A program made the position numbers and the translations under genes. Positions 10,097-20,109 of a stretch of DNA of 64,000 bases are shown here, in pieces; the first letter of the stretch is position 1, and the number at the start of each line of letters is the position of its first letter. A model generated the notes under the pieces. That model had not been told where the DNA came from and ran no database searches. It saw nothing but the letters and a program-made list of their open reading frames with translations. Origin of the DNA: Agelas oroides. Its lineage: Eukaryota; Porifera; Demospongiae; Agelasida; Agelasidae. Where the stretch lies: contig OX422187.1 of the NCBI GenBank assembly GCA_949130485.1, positions 8,148,205 through 8,212,204 on the forward strand, read 5' to 3'.

Positions 10097-12143
10097 CAGT
10101 CGTTCCGCCAGTGACAATATACGGACAATTATTGAAAAACGGAAAGTGTATACGTGCAGAAATTCCAACGTTTAATTAACGGCACCTTGTCTTCCGGTAA
10201 GTTTTCAAGGACTCCTACCAACAAGGGAGAAGCTGTAGGCGCTCACTCTGCCAGCGGTTTTATAGATCAATGAGTCTACTATCGAGATCCAACGTTTCAA
10301 GTTGTAGCCTCTTACCACTTCGTGTAGGGAAGCCGTTGTACACGAACGGTTCGATCGCACCCCGTGCAAGAGGGGTGCGGTTTTTTGTTGCACGTTTTTG
10401 TTCGCCCCCCCTGAGCTGCATGAAACAGGTACCATTCGAAAGCACTGGAATAGGGCTACAAAATATGCAAAAACTAGGCGTGTACACGAACTAGGGTCTG
10501 GGATATACGCGCTGGTATGCGGACCGAAAAATTGCAGTAACGTCAACTTGGATAATAGCTGACAGTACAAAAAAGACAACACACATGCCAGTTCTAACAC
10601 TGCACATGCCTTTCATACTCCATAAAAAGGTAAGACAAAGATGCTGGAGTCTAAAGAATCATCCTAGCCTTTTGTAGAGCACCAGGGCATGAGCAGGAGT
10701 GGGAGATGGGGACAGAATCAAGGTAAAGATACATATAGTCTTGTCCACATGGAAACTGTCTGAGGTAGAAGTGAAAATAGAATGCTGTGTGTGTGTATGT
10801 GTGTGTGCGTGTGCACGTGTGTGAGTGTGTGCATGTGTGCTTGTGTGTGTGGGTGTGGGTGTTGGTGGGGGGAGGGGGGAGCATATACATGTTTATAATT
10901 CTATTCTTGATTTGTAGGTGCCATCACTGGTCTCCTCTCCATAGCTACTCCGTCCACAGCAAGTTCCTAGAGCATGACAGAACATTGAAAGGATCTTGCA
11001 CCGCCGAATTTACAAAATTCTTTTCCTAGCTATGCAAAATGTACCCAACTGATAGTATGCAAGAACGGAGGGGAAATGCCTGGAAGATTTTATCGCATGC
11101 ATGTTCAAAGTGTCTACAGGGAGGAACTCCAAAGCATCTTGAGGCATGGATCGGCAATGTTCGTCCAAAGGCTAGAAGATGAAGTATTTACAAAGTGAAA
11201 CATTATTTGGGACAAAGAACAAGTGGTTCTGTTCCCAGGCCTTTTCCTAGCTTTCGCCTTTGGACTTGACTTGTACTCAAATGTGACAAAAGCTGGAAAG
11301 AGCCTCAGAACATGGCAGGTATGTTTCAGTGCCAGGAAATAGCAAAAAAAACAAAACAAGTAACACACAAAATCATTAGGCTTTTGCTTCTGTGGCTTTG
11401 TCCTTTATCAATAAACTCGGTCTTTATGTTTCCCAGCTTTACAGCTTCCCAACTCGGCGTAATTCTCTCTTTTAAAGCCTAACTCATCATGCTAAACGCA
11501 CTCAACTAGTAATTTACAGAGGCTCAGAGGCTCAGAGGCTTACCGCTGCTGCAAATCACTTTGCCACTGCCCAGGATGGCTTTGCACGTCCTTCAGATGC
11601 TCTTAGCACAGAGCACAGCGACTCTGAGTGTCGTTACAAGTGCTTTAACGAACGCTGGCTTCGTTGGCCGACATATCCTCACCACGTGGTGACTGAGTAT
11701 TTTACAATTTTTGAGTCCGCATACCAGCGCGTGTATCCCAGACCCTAGTTCGTGTACACGCCTAGTTTTTGCATATTTTGTAGCCCTATTCCAGTGCTTT
11801 CGAATGGTACCTGTTTCATGCAGCTCAGGGGGGGCGAACAAAAACGTGCAACAAAAAACCGCACCCCTCTTGCACGCGGTGCGATCGAACCGTCCGTGTA
11901 CAACGGCTTCCCTACACAAAGCGGTAAGAGGCTACAACTTGAAACGTTGGATCTCGATAGTACACTCATTGATCTATAAAACCGCTGGCAGAGTGAGCGC
12001 CTATATCTTCGATCTTCTTGGCAAGAGACTTTGAAAACTCACCGGAAGACAAGGTGCCGTTAATTAAACATTGGAATGCGCCTGCGTTTTTACTTCCTGT
12101 TTTTCAATAATTCCCCGTATACTTGTCACTGGCGGAACGACTG
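10097..12143. mobile_element. Element with 440-bp inverted repeats, 4-bp TAGG duplication
   Basis: The left arm (10097-10538) and right arm (about 11705-12143) are inverse copies at roughly 90% identity, starting CAGTCGTTCCGCCAGTGAC and ending with its complement. Both are flanked by tagg (10093-10096 and 12144-12147). The 1.17 kb interior has a GT microsatellite and a TAGCC-like end at 11229 but no recognisable transposase, so it is non-autonomous. Matching open frames in both arms are mirror images of the same DNA. Confidence 0.72.
10784..10862. repeat. (GT)n microsatellite
   Basis: An imperfect GT run of about 80 bp followed by a G-rich tract. Lies inside the 10097-12143 element. Confidence 0.95.
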
Positions 12144-13557
12144 TAGGAAGACCATCGAGAGGCGGGACAACTTGCACGCGACAGGCGAGAGATCAAATTT
12201 TCGCATGATATTCGCTGTATTGCGATATTCGGCACGACAGCGCGCTGCGCGCGACGGTTAGCATTGAAGCCTACGTAAAGGGGGCGTTGTGCGCGGCCTA
12301 AATGTACTCCGGATGCAACGTAGCGGACAATCGTGGCGTTCCATGCATATTTTTGCTTATGGCGAAATAGGCTAAGATAAGTCTTGTAGTTGATTCAATT
12401 ATCCCCACTTAGGTGCTATTGGAACTATGACATTCCCTGGGGGGTGGTTGTTCTACACAGTTGTGTCAGGGCATAGCCTGACACCAATGTGCAAGACCAC
12501 ACCCCAGGGAGGTGTTACCTAGGCAACATCACTGTAGAAGAGAGATATGAGCAACATTCTACATGTTGCCAAGGTGGTATTGGAACAATAAAGTATTAAC
12601 TTGTCCTGTCAGAAGCCCTATTCCACAGTGGTAAGCTGGCTAAGATGTTGTTTGTCTTTTGCTACCCTCCACTCAAGGATTGCATTGTTCCTCCCACCAC
12701 CACCAAGTGAGAGATGTGGACATAGCCCTCACAACATGATTGTCTCTCCCAACACTGTGCACACTACACCAAACAGTGAACATTTTTCATTCTCATGTCG
12801 TAGGCCTATCTTGAATTTTTATATTCACTTCCACTTATATTTCTTGCCCTTCACGGTGTCAGCAATTGTACCTGACTACATTTTCATAGCAGAAATCAAA
12901 ATACTGTTTTTACAGCATGTGTACATACATTTAGTATTGACTTGAATGCTTTGTGTGATATATTACTTGTCAACAAATTGCAACAATTACAACTAATGTG
13001 CTCAAATGTCCAGAGGGGTGCACAGGAATCGTTGCACATTGAACACAAGTTGTGTATCCACAAAGCTGTCTTCCAGAAGATCTACTAATCATGCATAAGG
13101 CCAAGTAAAATAAGTTTCTCATCCCTGTGTGTGCACTCTTCAGCCAGCATGCACAACGTTTCATTTACAGCTGCATATTTAGACGTGATGATATAAATTG
13201 GCCAGGTATATTTATTATTTCATGGGACTTTGTCCACGTGGCTGGCCCAGCTAACAGCTCTAGTGTCCATGCAATATCGTTGTTGTACTACGAATTTGTC
13301 GCCAGCGAAGGTGCTTATCTCTGATGTCTAGTGCAAGTACAGCTTGTGTGTGCTTGATCAGGAAACAGCCTTGCCAGACCAATATCAGACAGCTTCTGTT
13401 GTGGTGTACATGGGGAAATCTCCCCAGGATCACATAAGCAGCTGATTGAACATGTGCTTGTCACAGCAAAAAATAAGAATAATATTCCTCTCCACATGCC
13501 TAATCTGAACTTTAAAAGTTGAGGAGAAACTAATAATTTGTTTTACTTGGCCTACTT
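12144..13557. other. No recognisable gene
   Basis: Just right of the large element the DNA is CpG-rich (about 12130-12310), then A+T-rich. An imperfect inverted repeat ccctggggggtggt/accacaccccaggga lies at about 12435-12512. A 65-codon plus reading at 13127-13324 has no recognisable motif. Confidence 0.4.
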
Positions 13558-13606
13558 ATGAAGGTACTGATTACAGCAAGTCTAGGAATGATTGCTTTCA
13601 TCACAG
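13558..13606 (+). CDS. Possible signal-peptide first exon
   Basis: ATG at 13558 begins MKVLITASLGMIAFIT, a basic residue followed by a hydrophobic run, ending at ACAG|GTAACG, a plausible donor in phase 1. Phase-1 signal-peptide exons are common in animal secreted proteins. No downstream partner exon was found, so this is weak. Confidence 0.22.
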
Positions 13607-13730
13607 GTAACGTTCCTCCTCGTTTTCTCTCTTCCTATTATACTAGACATCTAGCTAAACATATGCCTTACACTAGTACAGCTTAGAATGTAAACCGTTG
13701 CTTTTATTACATATGTACAGTACTACTTAC

Positions 13731-13815
13731 ATGTTTGAATCTGCCCGTAGACATGAGTGAATCGCAGAACCCCAGCTACGGCCAATGCAATCACCAGCTT
13801 CAACACGTTCACCAT
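13731..13815 (-). pseudogene. Orphan copy of the Sushi-NIDO gene's signal-peptide exon
   Basis: The minus strand from ATG 13815 encodes MVNVLKLVIALAVAGVLRF and continues to a CAAACAT|GTAAGT donor. It is 85 bp long, the same length and phase as exon 1 of the gene starting at 28730, and differs from it at few residues. Similarity continues upstream (gtggcttgcgatactcgtac) and about 50 bp into the intron (tctaagctgtact). No Sushi exon follows on this strand within 13.7 kb; the matching intron segment is at 3045-2440. I infer the decayed 5' part of an inverted paralogue. Confidence 0.6.
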
Positions 13816-14826
13816 CCTAACCATCCTACTGGAAAAGTACGAGTATCGCAAGCCACACCCTTCGCAGGTGCTGTTCAAGCTGCAGCGCTGCTGGTGACCT
13901 AATTTCGTGCCAAGACCCAACCCTCTTCTGAGTGGGGTCTGGGCACGCGATTACCGCTGACAAAGGTAAGATACGGTGGCCGAGAAGTGCAACGTTTGAC
14001 ATCCGTCGTCTGACATCCGTCATCTGACATCCGTCATTTGTCATCTGACATCCGTCATCTGTCATCCGTCATCTGTCATCTAGTTTTGGTGGGTGTGGTC
14101 ATGGGTGTGGCTTTGAAACGTTTTCTGCGATCATACCCTATAAGGGGTTTGGAAACGCGTCAAATTTATCCGTCAATGACGTCACTACTGGAACTTAAGC
14201 GCGTTACCACGGTTGCCATACGCTAGCGGGATAATACGGCGAGTAAGACATAAGCACATTCACAGCACTTAACTGCAATGATGTAGAGGTGGAGCTCGTG
14301 AGGTTTGTACGTTGTTTGAAGGTGGATAATGCTGTTTTTGCTACTTTTATGTGGTTTTGTAGTTTTTCGAAATTTTCTATAAATGTTGCAGCAAAACCAA
14401 TCATCAGATATTGTTACTTGTGGATGTTCATATGAGGCTAAACACAACTGATTTAACCTTCATGCATGCACATGCTTCAGGCAGTACTTGAGTTTGTAGT
14501 TTTTCCAAGCATCAGTGCAACAGGAAAGTGAATTATCCTGTATTCTACCTGTGTGAGTGGTGAATGTCTAGGTTAGAATTAAATATGCACTGAAATGAGG
14601 CTTTGTACAAAAAGGAATGCTTGTTTAACTTTCATGCACATGCTTCAGGCATAAATTGTGTACATATGTATATATTTTGTTGAATGTAACCATTACACTA
14701 GGCAATCAAACATCCTTTACACTATAAATCTGTTTCAATTATAAATACCTACACTGCAATAATAGATGTTATGAATAAGAGAAAAATTTGCATGCTTGAG
14801 CTTCACCAAACAGGAAGTTCATAAAA

Positions 14827-15995
14827 ATGCATAAGTCTGACCAATGGGATAAATCACTTCCAACGTACAAAACCATCAACCCCTTCAGTCCAGAGAAGCG
14901 ACCAATCTTCTTCATTTCAGATGTACCACATCTCCTCAAGACCACCAGGAATTGTTGATCACATTCATTTGCTCACAAAGACACCAGTAAGCTATGTGTA
15001 TAAGTAAAGTTAACAATAATAATACCTTCAAAGTGCACATGCGAAATTGATCGTGTATCTCCTTATTCTTTACAGATAAATGGAAAACACATCAGTTGGC
15101 ACCATCTCACACAGCTATACCAGAAGAGTACCACTACATCTGCCCTGACTCTACTCCCAAAGATCAATTGGGGACATCTCCATCTCAGTTTCTACAGTTG
15201 CATGAGGGTTGATCGTGCTGCACGGGTAAATGAATTACACCAATTATAGTATAGTATTATTTATACAACATTACAATCTCATATATCCCACCTAGTATAG
15301 TTTTGCTTACGTGTACAACAGGTGGGGTGTGGGGTTTAACTGTGATATTTTCCCTCCCTTAGGAATACAAGGGAAAATGTGGTGCATTTTCCCTCTATGT
15401 GTATTTTTAGTTTACAGTACATTACATTGTCATGCTATAGTACTTTTTTTATATACAGTTGTGTGTAAACTGTCTTGAAGTTACTGTAAACATGTACAAA
15501 TGTGTTTATAATAATAACATAGGACTAATCAGGTGGGATATATAATAGTTACAGCACATGCGAGTGGCCAGGGATTTATGGCTGTAGTAAACAAACCTCG
15601 TCCTCAGGCTACGCCCTCGGACTTGGTCTGTTTACTGCCATAAATCCCTGGCACTGTGTGGTAATTATGACATAACTCAAAACAAATTGCAATTGTTGTA
15701 CCTGAAACTAAAATGCATTTTTAGTAACATGAATTAATGCTACCTATTCCACTGGTTAAAAACTACAACTAAACTAGCTATTTATTAAATACAAATAAAA
15801 GTACTAACCCTTTTTACATTTAGAATATAACTAAATTAACAGTTTGAAGAGTACTTATTCAGTGCAATACCTTTTCAGTGAGAGACTTACACGGGATCCC
15901 CTTGAGTATTTTTTTGGCAAACAGGGGGCTTGTGGTGGATGTAATGAGAACCCTTCAGCAAGGCAGTTCCCAGATAACATAGTCTCTCTTAGGGT
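14827..15995 (+). pseudogene. P-element/THAP9-like transposase, decayed
   Basis: Three pieces match the P-transposase family. Exon a (about 14827-14997) reads RPIFFISDVPHLLKTTRNC, the conserved DVPHLIK block, followed by an in-frame TGA at 14956-14958 where the family usually has Trp. Exon b (15076-15225; acceptor tttacag, donor CGG|GTAAATG, phase 0) reads INGKHISW...LLPKI...MRVDRAAR. A C-terminal piece from about 15844 reads SERLTRDPLEYFFGKQGACGG then NPSARQFPDNIVSLRV, the DPLE-FFG-Q-R-GG-NP signature. A palindromic MITE (15564-15656) sits between b and the third piece. The N-terminal THAP finger was not found. It would cut and paste the flanking element; the stop makes it inactive unless suppressed. 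Confidence 0.72.
15564..15656. repeat. Palindromic MITE core
   Basis: Arms GCCAGGGATTTATGG and its inverse flank a centre carrying aaacctcgtcctcaggctac. The same family occurs at about 43548-43640 (ctgggatttatggtcaataacca). An aggtgggatatat/atatcccacct motif lies beside both copies. Confidence 0.6.
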
Positions 15996-16030
15996 CCTGG
16001 GATCTATAACACTCTACTGTTTTTTACTAT

Positions 16031-17020
16031 TCAAAGTCTTTTCATGCTGCTGCAGTGTCTTTTGTGCTCTGTTTGCTTACTTGTACATTTGTGATTCTTG
16101 AGCTTAAATTGTTGTATCCAGCTACTGGTAAATGCATGTGCTCTGATGGTGACCCACAAATCTATCATGTGCCTCAGGAGTTTGTTTGGGTTGTTGTCTT
16201 CCTCTATATCAACTGACAGAATAGACCAGTGAAACTGGACATCTTCATCACAGACTACTTCACAAACAAGGGCATCCTTGGTCAGGGCAGATTTAGAGGA
16301 TGGATTAGCTGAAGCTAACAATGTATGTGGCAACAGTTTCCGAACTTTCAATTCAATGTGACGAAACAGGGTGTATGTCTCATCACTAACATGAAACAGC
16401 CCACCACAATTGACTTGTTCCAGCCACTACGTTGAAAAATCTGTAACTTCACCCTCTACAGACATGTGTGATGAGCATTCAACATACTCGGCCACTTGTT
16501 GTGATGATCGCTCTTCAAAACTTTTCATCAGCTTAAATGAAACATACTCAGCTACATAACGTAGAATGGTCTCTTTGTCAGCCGTTAGTTGTTCTACATT
16601 TTCAATTGTTTTCGATGCAGTCGCACTGCAAAATTGACCTGCCACAAGCTTCTCAAACAGAATTTGGCCGCTATGTTGTTCCAACATTGGATCTGGCATG
16701 TCCACCCACCCCAAACTTGAATACAGCTCTTGCTTCCACAGTTGCCCGAATTTTTCAATTCTCAACGTGTGAAACTGTGATAATATCCTTTTACTCTCTC
16801 TCTCACTTAACTGAGCTGTACTTGCTGGAAATATAGCTTGAATGCTCCTTACCAGCTTCTGCGCGAATGCATCAAAAATGTCCAAGTTTCCATCCATGAT
16901 AATTTCGTCCAACAATTTCTTCGCCGCTTCCTTCGTAGCTACGTTCCTAGGAGTGCCCACCAGGAGCTCTGGCTCCTCTAGCAGCGAAGAAATAGACGCT
17001 CTCACAATTCCGCTTGCCAT
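16031..17020 (-). pseudogene. Second gene of the P-like element, function unknown, one in-frame stop
   Basis: Reading from ATG 17020 gives 197 codons to a TAG at 16427-16429; the same frame then stays open for another 131 codons to 16031. The downstream part continues sensibly (WLEQVNCGGLFHVSDETYTL, then FRHIELKVRKLLPH, EDVQFHWSILSVDIE, LWVTIRAHAFTSSWIQQFK). I infer a single protein of about 329 residues broken by one nonsense mutation. LRYVAEYVSFKLMKSFE near residue 155 has the tone of a conserved block, and similar 'VAGYV-FKLMK...GGL' proteins occur in sponges and cnidarians as far as I recall, without known function. It lies inside the P-like element and converges on the transposase. A 130-bp palindromic insertion (17061-17190) lies 41 bp upstream of its ATG. 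Confidence 0.55.
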
Positions 17021-17060
17021 GATGATGATCGCTCGCGCAGTTATGCAGCTGTAGCACAAG

Positions 17061-17190
17061 CCGTTAACGACAGTACGTTACCATCCGTATGCTATACTGT
17101 ATTTATACCAGCCCTAACCCAACCCTAACCACACCCTAACCATATAAATCACTGTATAGCATACGGATGGTAGCGTACTGTCGTTAATGG
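17061..17190. repeat. Palindromic insertion with telomere-like loop
   Basis: Two 40-bp arms (17061-17100 and 17151-17190; ccgttaacgacagtacg and inverse, three mismatches) flank a 50-bp loop containing gccctaacccaaccctaacc. It is probably a MITE inserted in the leader of the minus-strand gene. Confidence 0.7.
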
Positions 17191-18735
17191 AATCAGCTGT
17201 AGCCGTAGGTGGAGTTCGTTCATGCAGCGCGCGCAGCTCAGTGCAGCTGCGCTCGATCGAGCCTAGCCGCCGGGCCGCAGCCACAGGTGGATCACGTGAC
17301 CATAACACGCTCTAATCCCGAAAATTACAAATTTTTGACGCATTTCCAATCCCTTTTCCATACGTCTATAATCTCCGTAGGTCTATAAACTATGCCGCGA
17401 TCATGCCTTCATGGCGGTACAGATGAGTGTGGAGGACATGGAGAAGTTAGAAAAAAGTACAAAAAATTTGGTGGTTGGAAAGTTCAGCTTTACGGCCTGA
17501 TTATTTGCTGGTGCCCACATATCATGATTTTACTTCCAATTGGTAAACACCCCTTTGTTTTCTAAAGTAGGCTAACAGACACCAAGTCATGCTGAAATGC
17601 ACCAGCACCAGAAGATCATACTTTGTGGTTGTATTCTGGATTTAATCTTCTGTTACACTTGTTCTGTCCATCCAGTATTTGGTTGCTTTTGCAGAATGAG
17701 GAAATATATTGAAGTGATAAGCACTTTTTTCTTGGTCAAATTCTGCATACCTATAGGTATACAACTGGGCCAGCCTTATTGTCAGCTATACTATGGAATG
17801 TAGTATAGCTGCCATGTCGTGGTCTACCTCCTGCAGGCATGAACATGCAATTTTGTTATATTTTGAGGGTAGAGAGATCTCGAGGTAAGGAGAGGGGAGG
17901 AGTCAAAGAAGAGGGAGTTACTTGGGACAATCTATTGAGTTGAGCCTATAAACCAAGTGGCATGCTGTTCAGAATTTCCAACTTTTCAGTTTTTCATTGT
18001 CACGGTCCTCGGAATATTCATGTGAGCAGACCACTGAAGGTCTCCAGAACTTACCTGTCCACAATAACAGTGAACAAGAAAACACGTCATGAAATGTTTG
18101 CTGTTTGGCTTAGCTAAATCTGTATATAGCTAAAACTTACAACTCCATAACTGTTTACATCACTTCTGATGCACTGTACTTTACATACTGTATACACTCA
18201 CCTGTACCGCCATGAAGGCATGATAGCGGAAAGCGCTTATAAAGCCACACCCATGACCACACCCACCAAAACCAAATGACGGATGACAGATGACGGATGA
18301 CAGATGATGGATGACAGATGTCAGATGACGGTTGTCAGATGACAAATGTCAGACAACGGATGTCAGACGACGGATGTCAAATGTTGCACTTCTCGGCCAC
18401 CGTAGTAAGATGCAGACATCGCGTGTTTTGGAACCACTTTCACAGCAACGTATCTGCGCATGCGTCGTACCACACCTTTTGTGCACTCCGACCTTTGAAA
18501 CGACAGCAAGAAGACAGGTGGAAGAGAGCTATTGCTCAGGTGATTTTTAACAACAAAGACCTTCACTGGCTTGAGCCTATAGCTACAATGAACTTTGAAC
18601 AAAAATGGGATGCATCTGGTACCATTAAATACATGTTTCTGGTCCATGATTTCCCTGGACAATGGAGGGACACTATATAGGTACACATACGGCTTACAAG
18701 ATGGCGTCGCGAAACTTGGGTGATCCCGTCATGGT

Positions 18736-19262
18736 AAAAATGGACCCCCCAAAAATGGACCCCCCAAAAATGGACCCCCCAAAATTGGTTCCCCCCGGGA
18801 ACTAATTTTTCGATAAATAAGGACCCCCCGGGAACTTATTTTACTGCAAAATATGGGCTCCTGATGAAAAATTTGGACCACCTCCCACAGATGAAAGAAC
18901 GTAGACCCTCAACATTCACTTGCAAAATTTGGTGCAGTGGTGTATCTAGGAGGTTTCCGAGGTTCTAGAAACTGCTCAGGCGCGTCAGTTCAGCAGCACG
19001 CAATGTACTGTAGTCTCATTCTCAGCAGCACGCAACGGTCAGTTTCCGCGTACATTGTGCAAAGTTTGTGACGAACGCACGTTTCGAACGCTACTTGGGG
19101 CCGCTGAGTCATACTCATGAAAAGCAGTCATTCATTTTTCTAGATATGCAACTGTGAACTCCACTGATGTCCTTAGTAGTCACTGATTTTCTTTCTTATG
19201 GCTGGCCTATAGTGGGAACAAATTTTTCAGAGTGGGTCCAAAAAATTTGTTCGGGGGGAACC
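18736..19262. repeat. GGTTCCCCCCGGGAAC element with 15-bp tandem repeats
   Basis: Three and a half copies of AAAAATGGACCCCCC (18736-18785) abut TTGGTTCCCCCCGGGAAC; the inverse GTTCGGGGGGAACCAA closes near 19262. A second internal ggaccccccgggaac is at about 18820. The end abuts the (AAT)n tail of the LINE at 19264. The similar 'gggaccccc' repeats at 46972 and 56983 may be distant relatives. Confidence 0.55.
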
Positions 19263-19263
19263 A

Positions 19264-20036
19264 ATAATAATAATAATAATAATTTATTGAATCAGTATGA
19301 GCCTGCTATAGGCCATCACGTGTACATACAATAATCATTGTGTTCTTGTCCCAAGTCCCATCCATCTTCTCCTTTTGTCCATCACCTTCCTTAGGTAGCT
19401 CTTCACACTCCTGTCTATCCTCTCCCCTCCTTCCATGCACATATCTTGTCCTAGCAGCACTTTCACTTTCTCTTCTTCTTCCAGCCATCTCCATCCTTTG
19501 CCCAGTTCACACTCTGCATCCATCACCTCCCACAGTTGTTCTCTTTCACTTCTATATGCTGTACATCTCATCAAGACGTGCTCTACACTTTCTTCTTCTC
19601 CCTCGCTACACATCACACACTGCCTAGCCTCTTCTTTGTTCTTCCATCCTCCCACCTCTGCCCTCAGACCTGCTGATCTGGTTCTGAATCTGAACTTGAG
19701 CCTGGCCCCTCTCCTATCTCCAGGGTCGTTTACATACTTCTCTTCATTCAGCCGCTTCTTTACTGCTGCATATAGGTCCAGGGTCTTCTTACTCTGCACT
19801 TCCTCTGTCCATCTTTGCTCGCATTTCCTCTTCCTCGCCTTTCTATCTGGAATGTAGGTGTTCTCATCCACCTCCTCCTCATCTACATACTTTCTCAGCA
19901 CTTCCTTCATCTCTTTCCACCATGGTAAGTTCTCTGCTACACTCACTTCATACATCTTCTTTGTCAACCTGGTTTCATCCATCCTCCTCAATCTACCAAG
20001 GTATCTCATCATCTGATCTTCACTCCTCTCTGTCAT
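19264..20036 (-). pseudogene. Non-LTR retrotransposon, 5'-truncated, 3' end with (ATT)n tail
   Basis: A 233-codon minus frame runs from ATG 20036 to 19335. It has a charged helical region, then RFRTRSAGLRAEVGGW, then a CCHC knuckle (CVMC...EHVLMRC), the typical end of LINE ORF2 proteins after the reverse transcriptase. On the minus strand the stop is followed by a short untranslated tail ending in an ATT repeat (plus-strand aataataataa at 19264-19285), a usual LINE 3' end. RT and endonuclease domains are missing, so this is a dead-on-arrival copy whose break point is near 20050. The clade was not determined. Confidence 0.72.
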
Positions 20037-20109
20037 CTTCCTCCACCCGAGCTATCCCATCACTGCGCATGATGCCACTGTTCTACTTGTCCAAATTAAA
20101 CGTGACAAC

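Larger units (their letters stand above)
13973..18403. mobile_element. P-superfamily (THAP9-like) DNA transposon, 4.4 kb, 8-bp target duplication
   Basis: The inverted termini begin ACGGTGGCCGAGAAGTGCAAC at 13973 and end with the inverse at 18403. They are flanked by GGTAAGAT (13965-13972) and AGTAAGAT (18404-18411), identical at 7 of 8 positions; P elements make 8-bp duplications. Both termini contain subterminal arrays of the 10-bp words GACATCCGTC / GTCATCTGTC, then a shared tggtgggtgtggtcatgggtgtggct block. Inside are P-transposase exons on the plus strand and a second gene on the minus strand, each carrying stop codons, plus two nested palindromes. A further inverted pair (atgccttcatggcggtacag at about 17402 and 18197-18217) may be a duplicated first exon. 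Confidence 0.75.

Noticed and set aside
10205..12034. Pairs of matching open frames in both arms of the 10-12 kb element
   Set aside because: Their similarity follows from the inverted repeat; none shows a domain, and start codons are not shared.
16842..17054. Plus-strand 70-codon frame
   Set aside because: Antisense of the second P-element gene.
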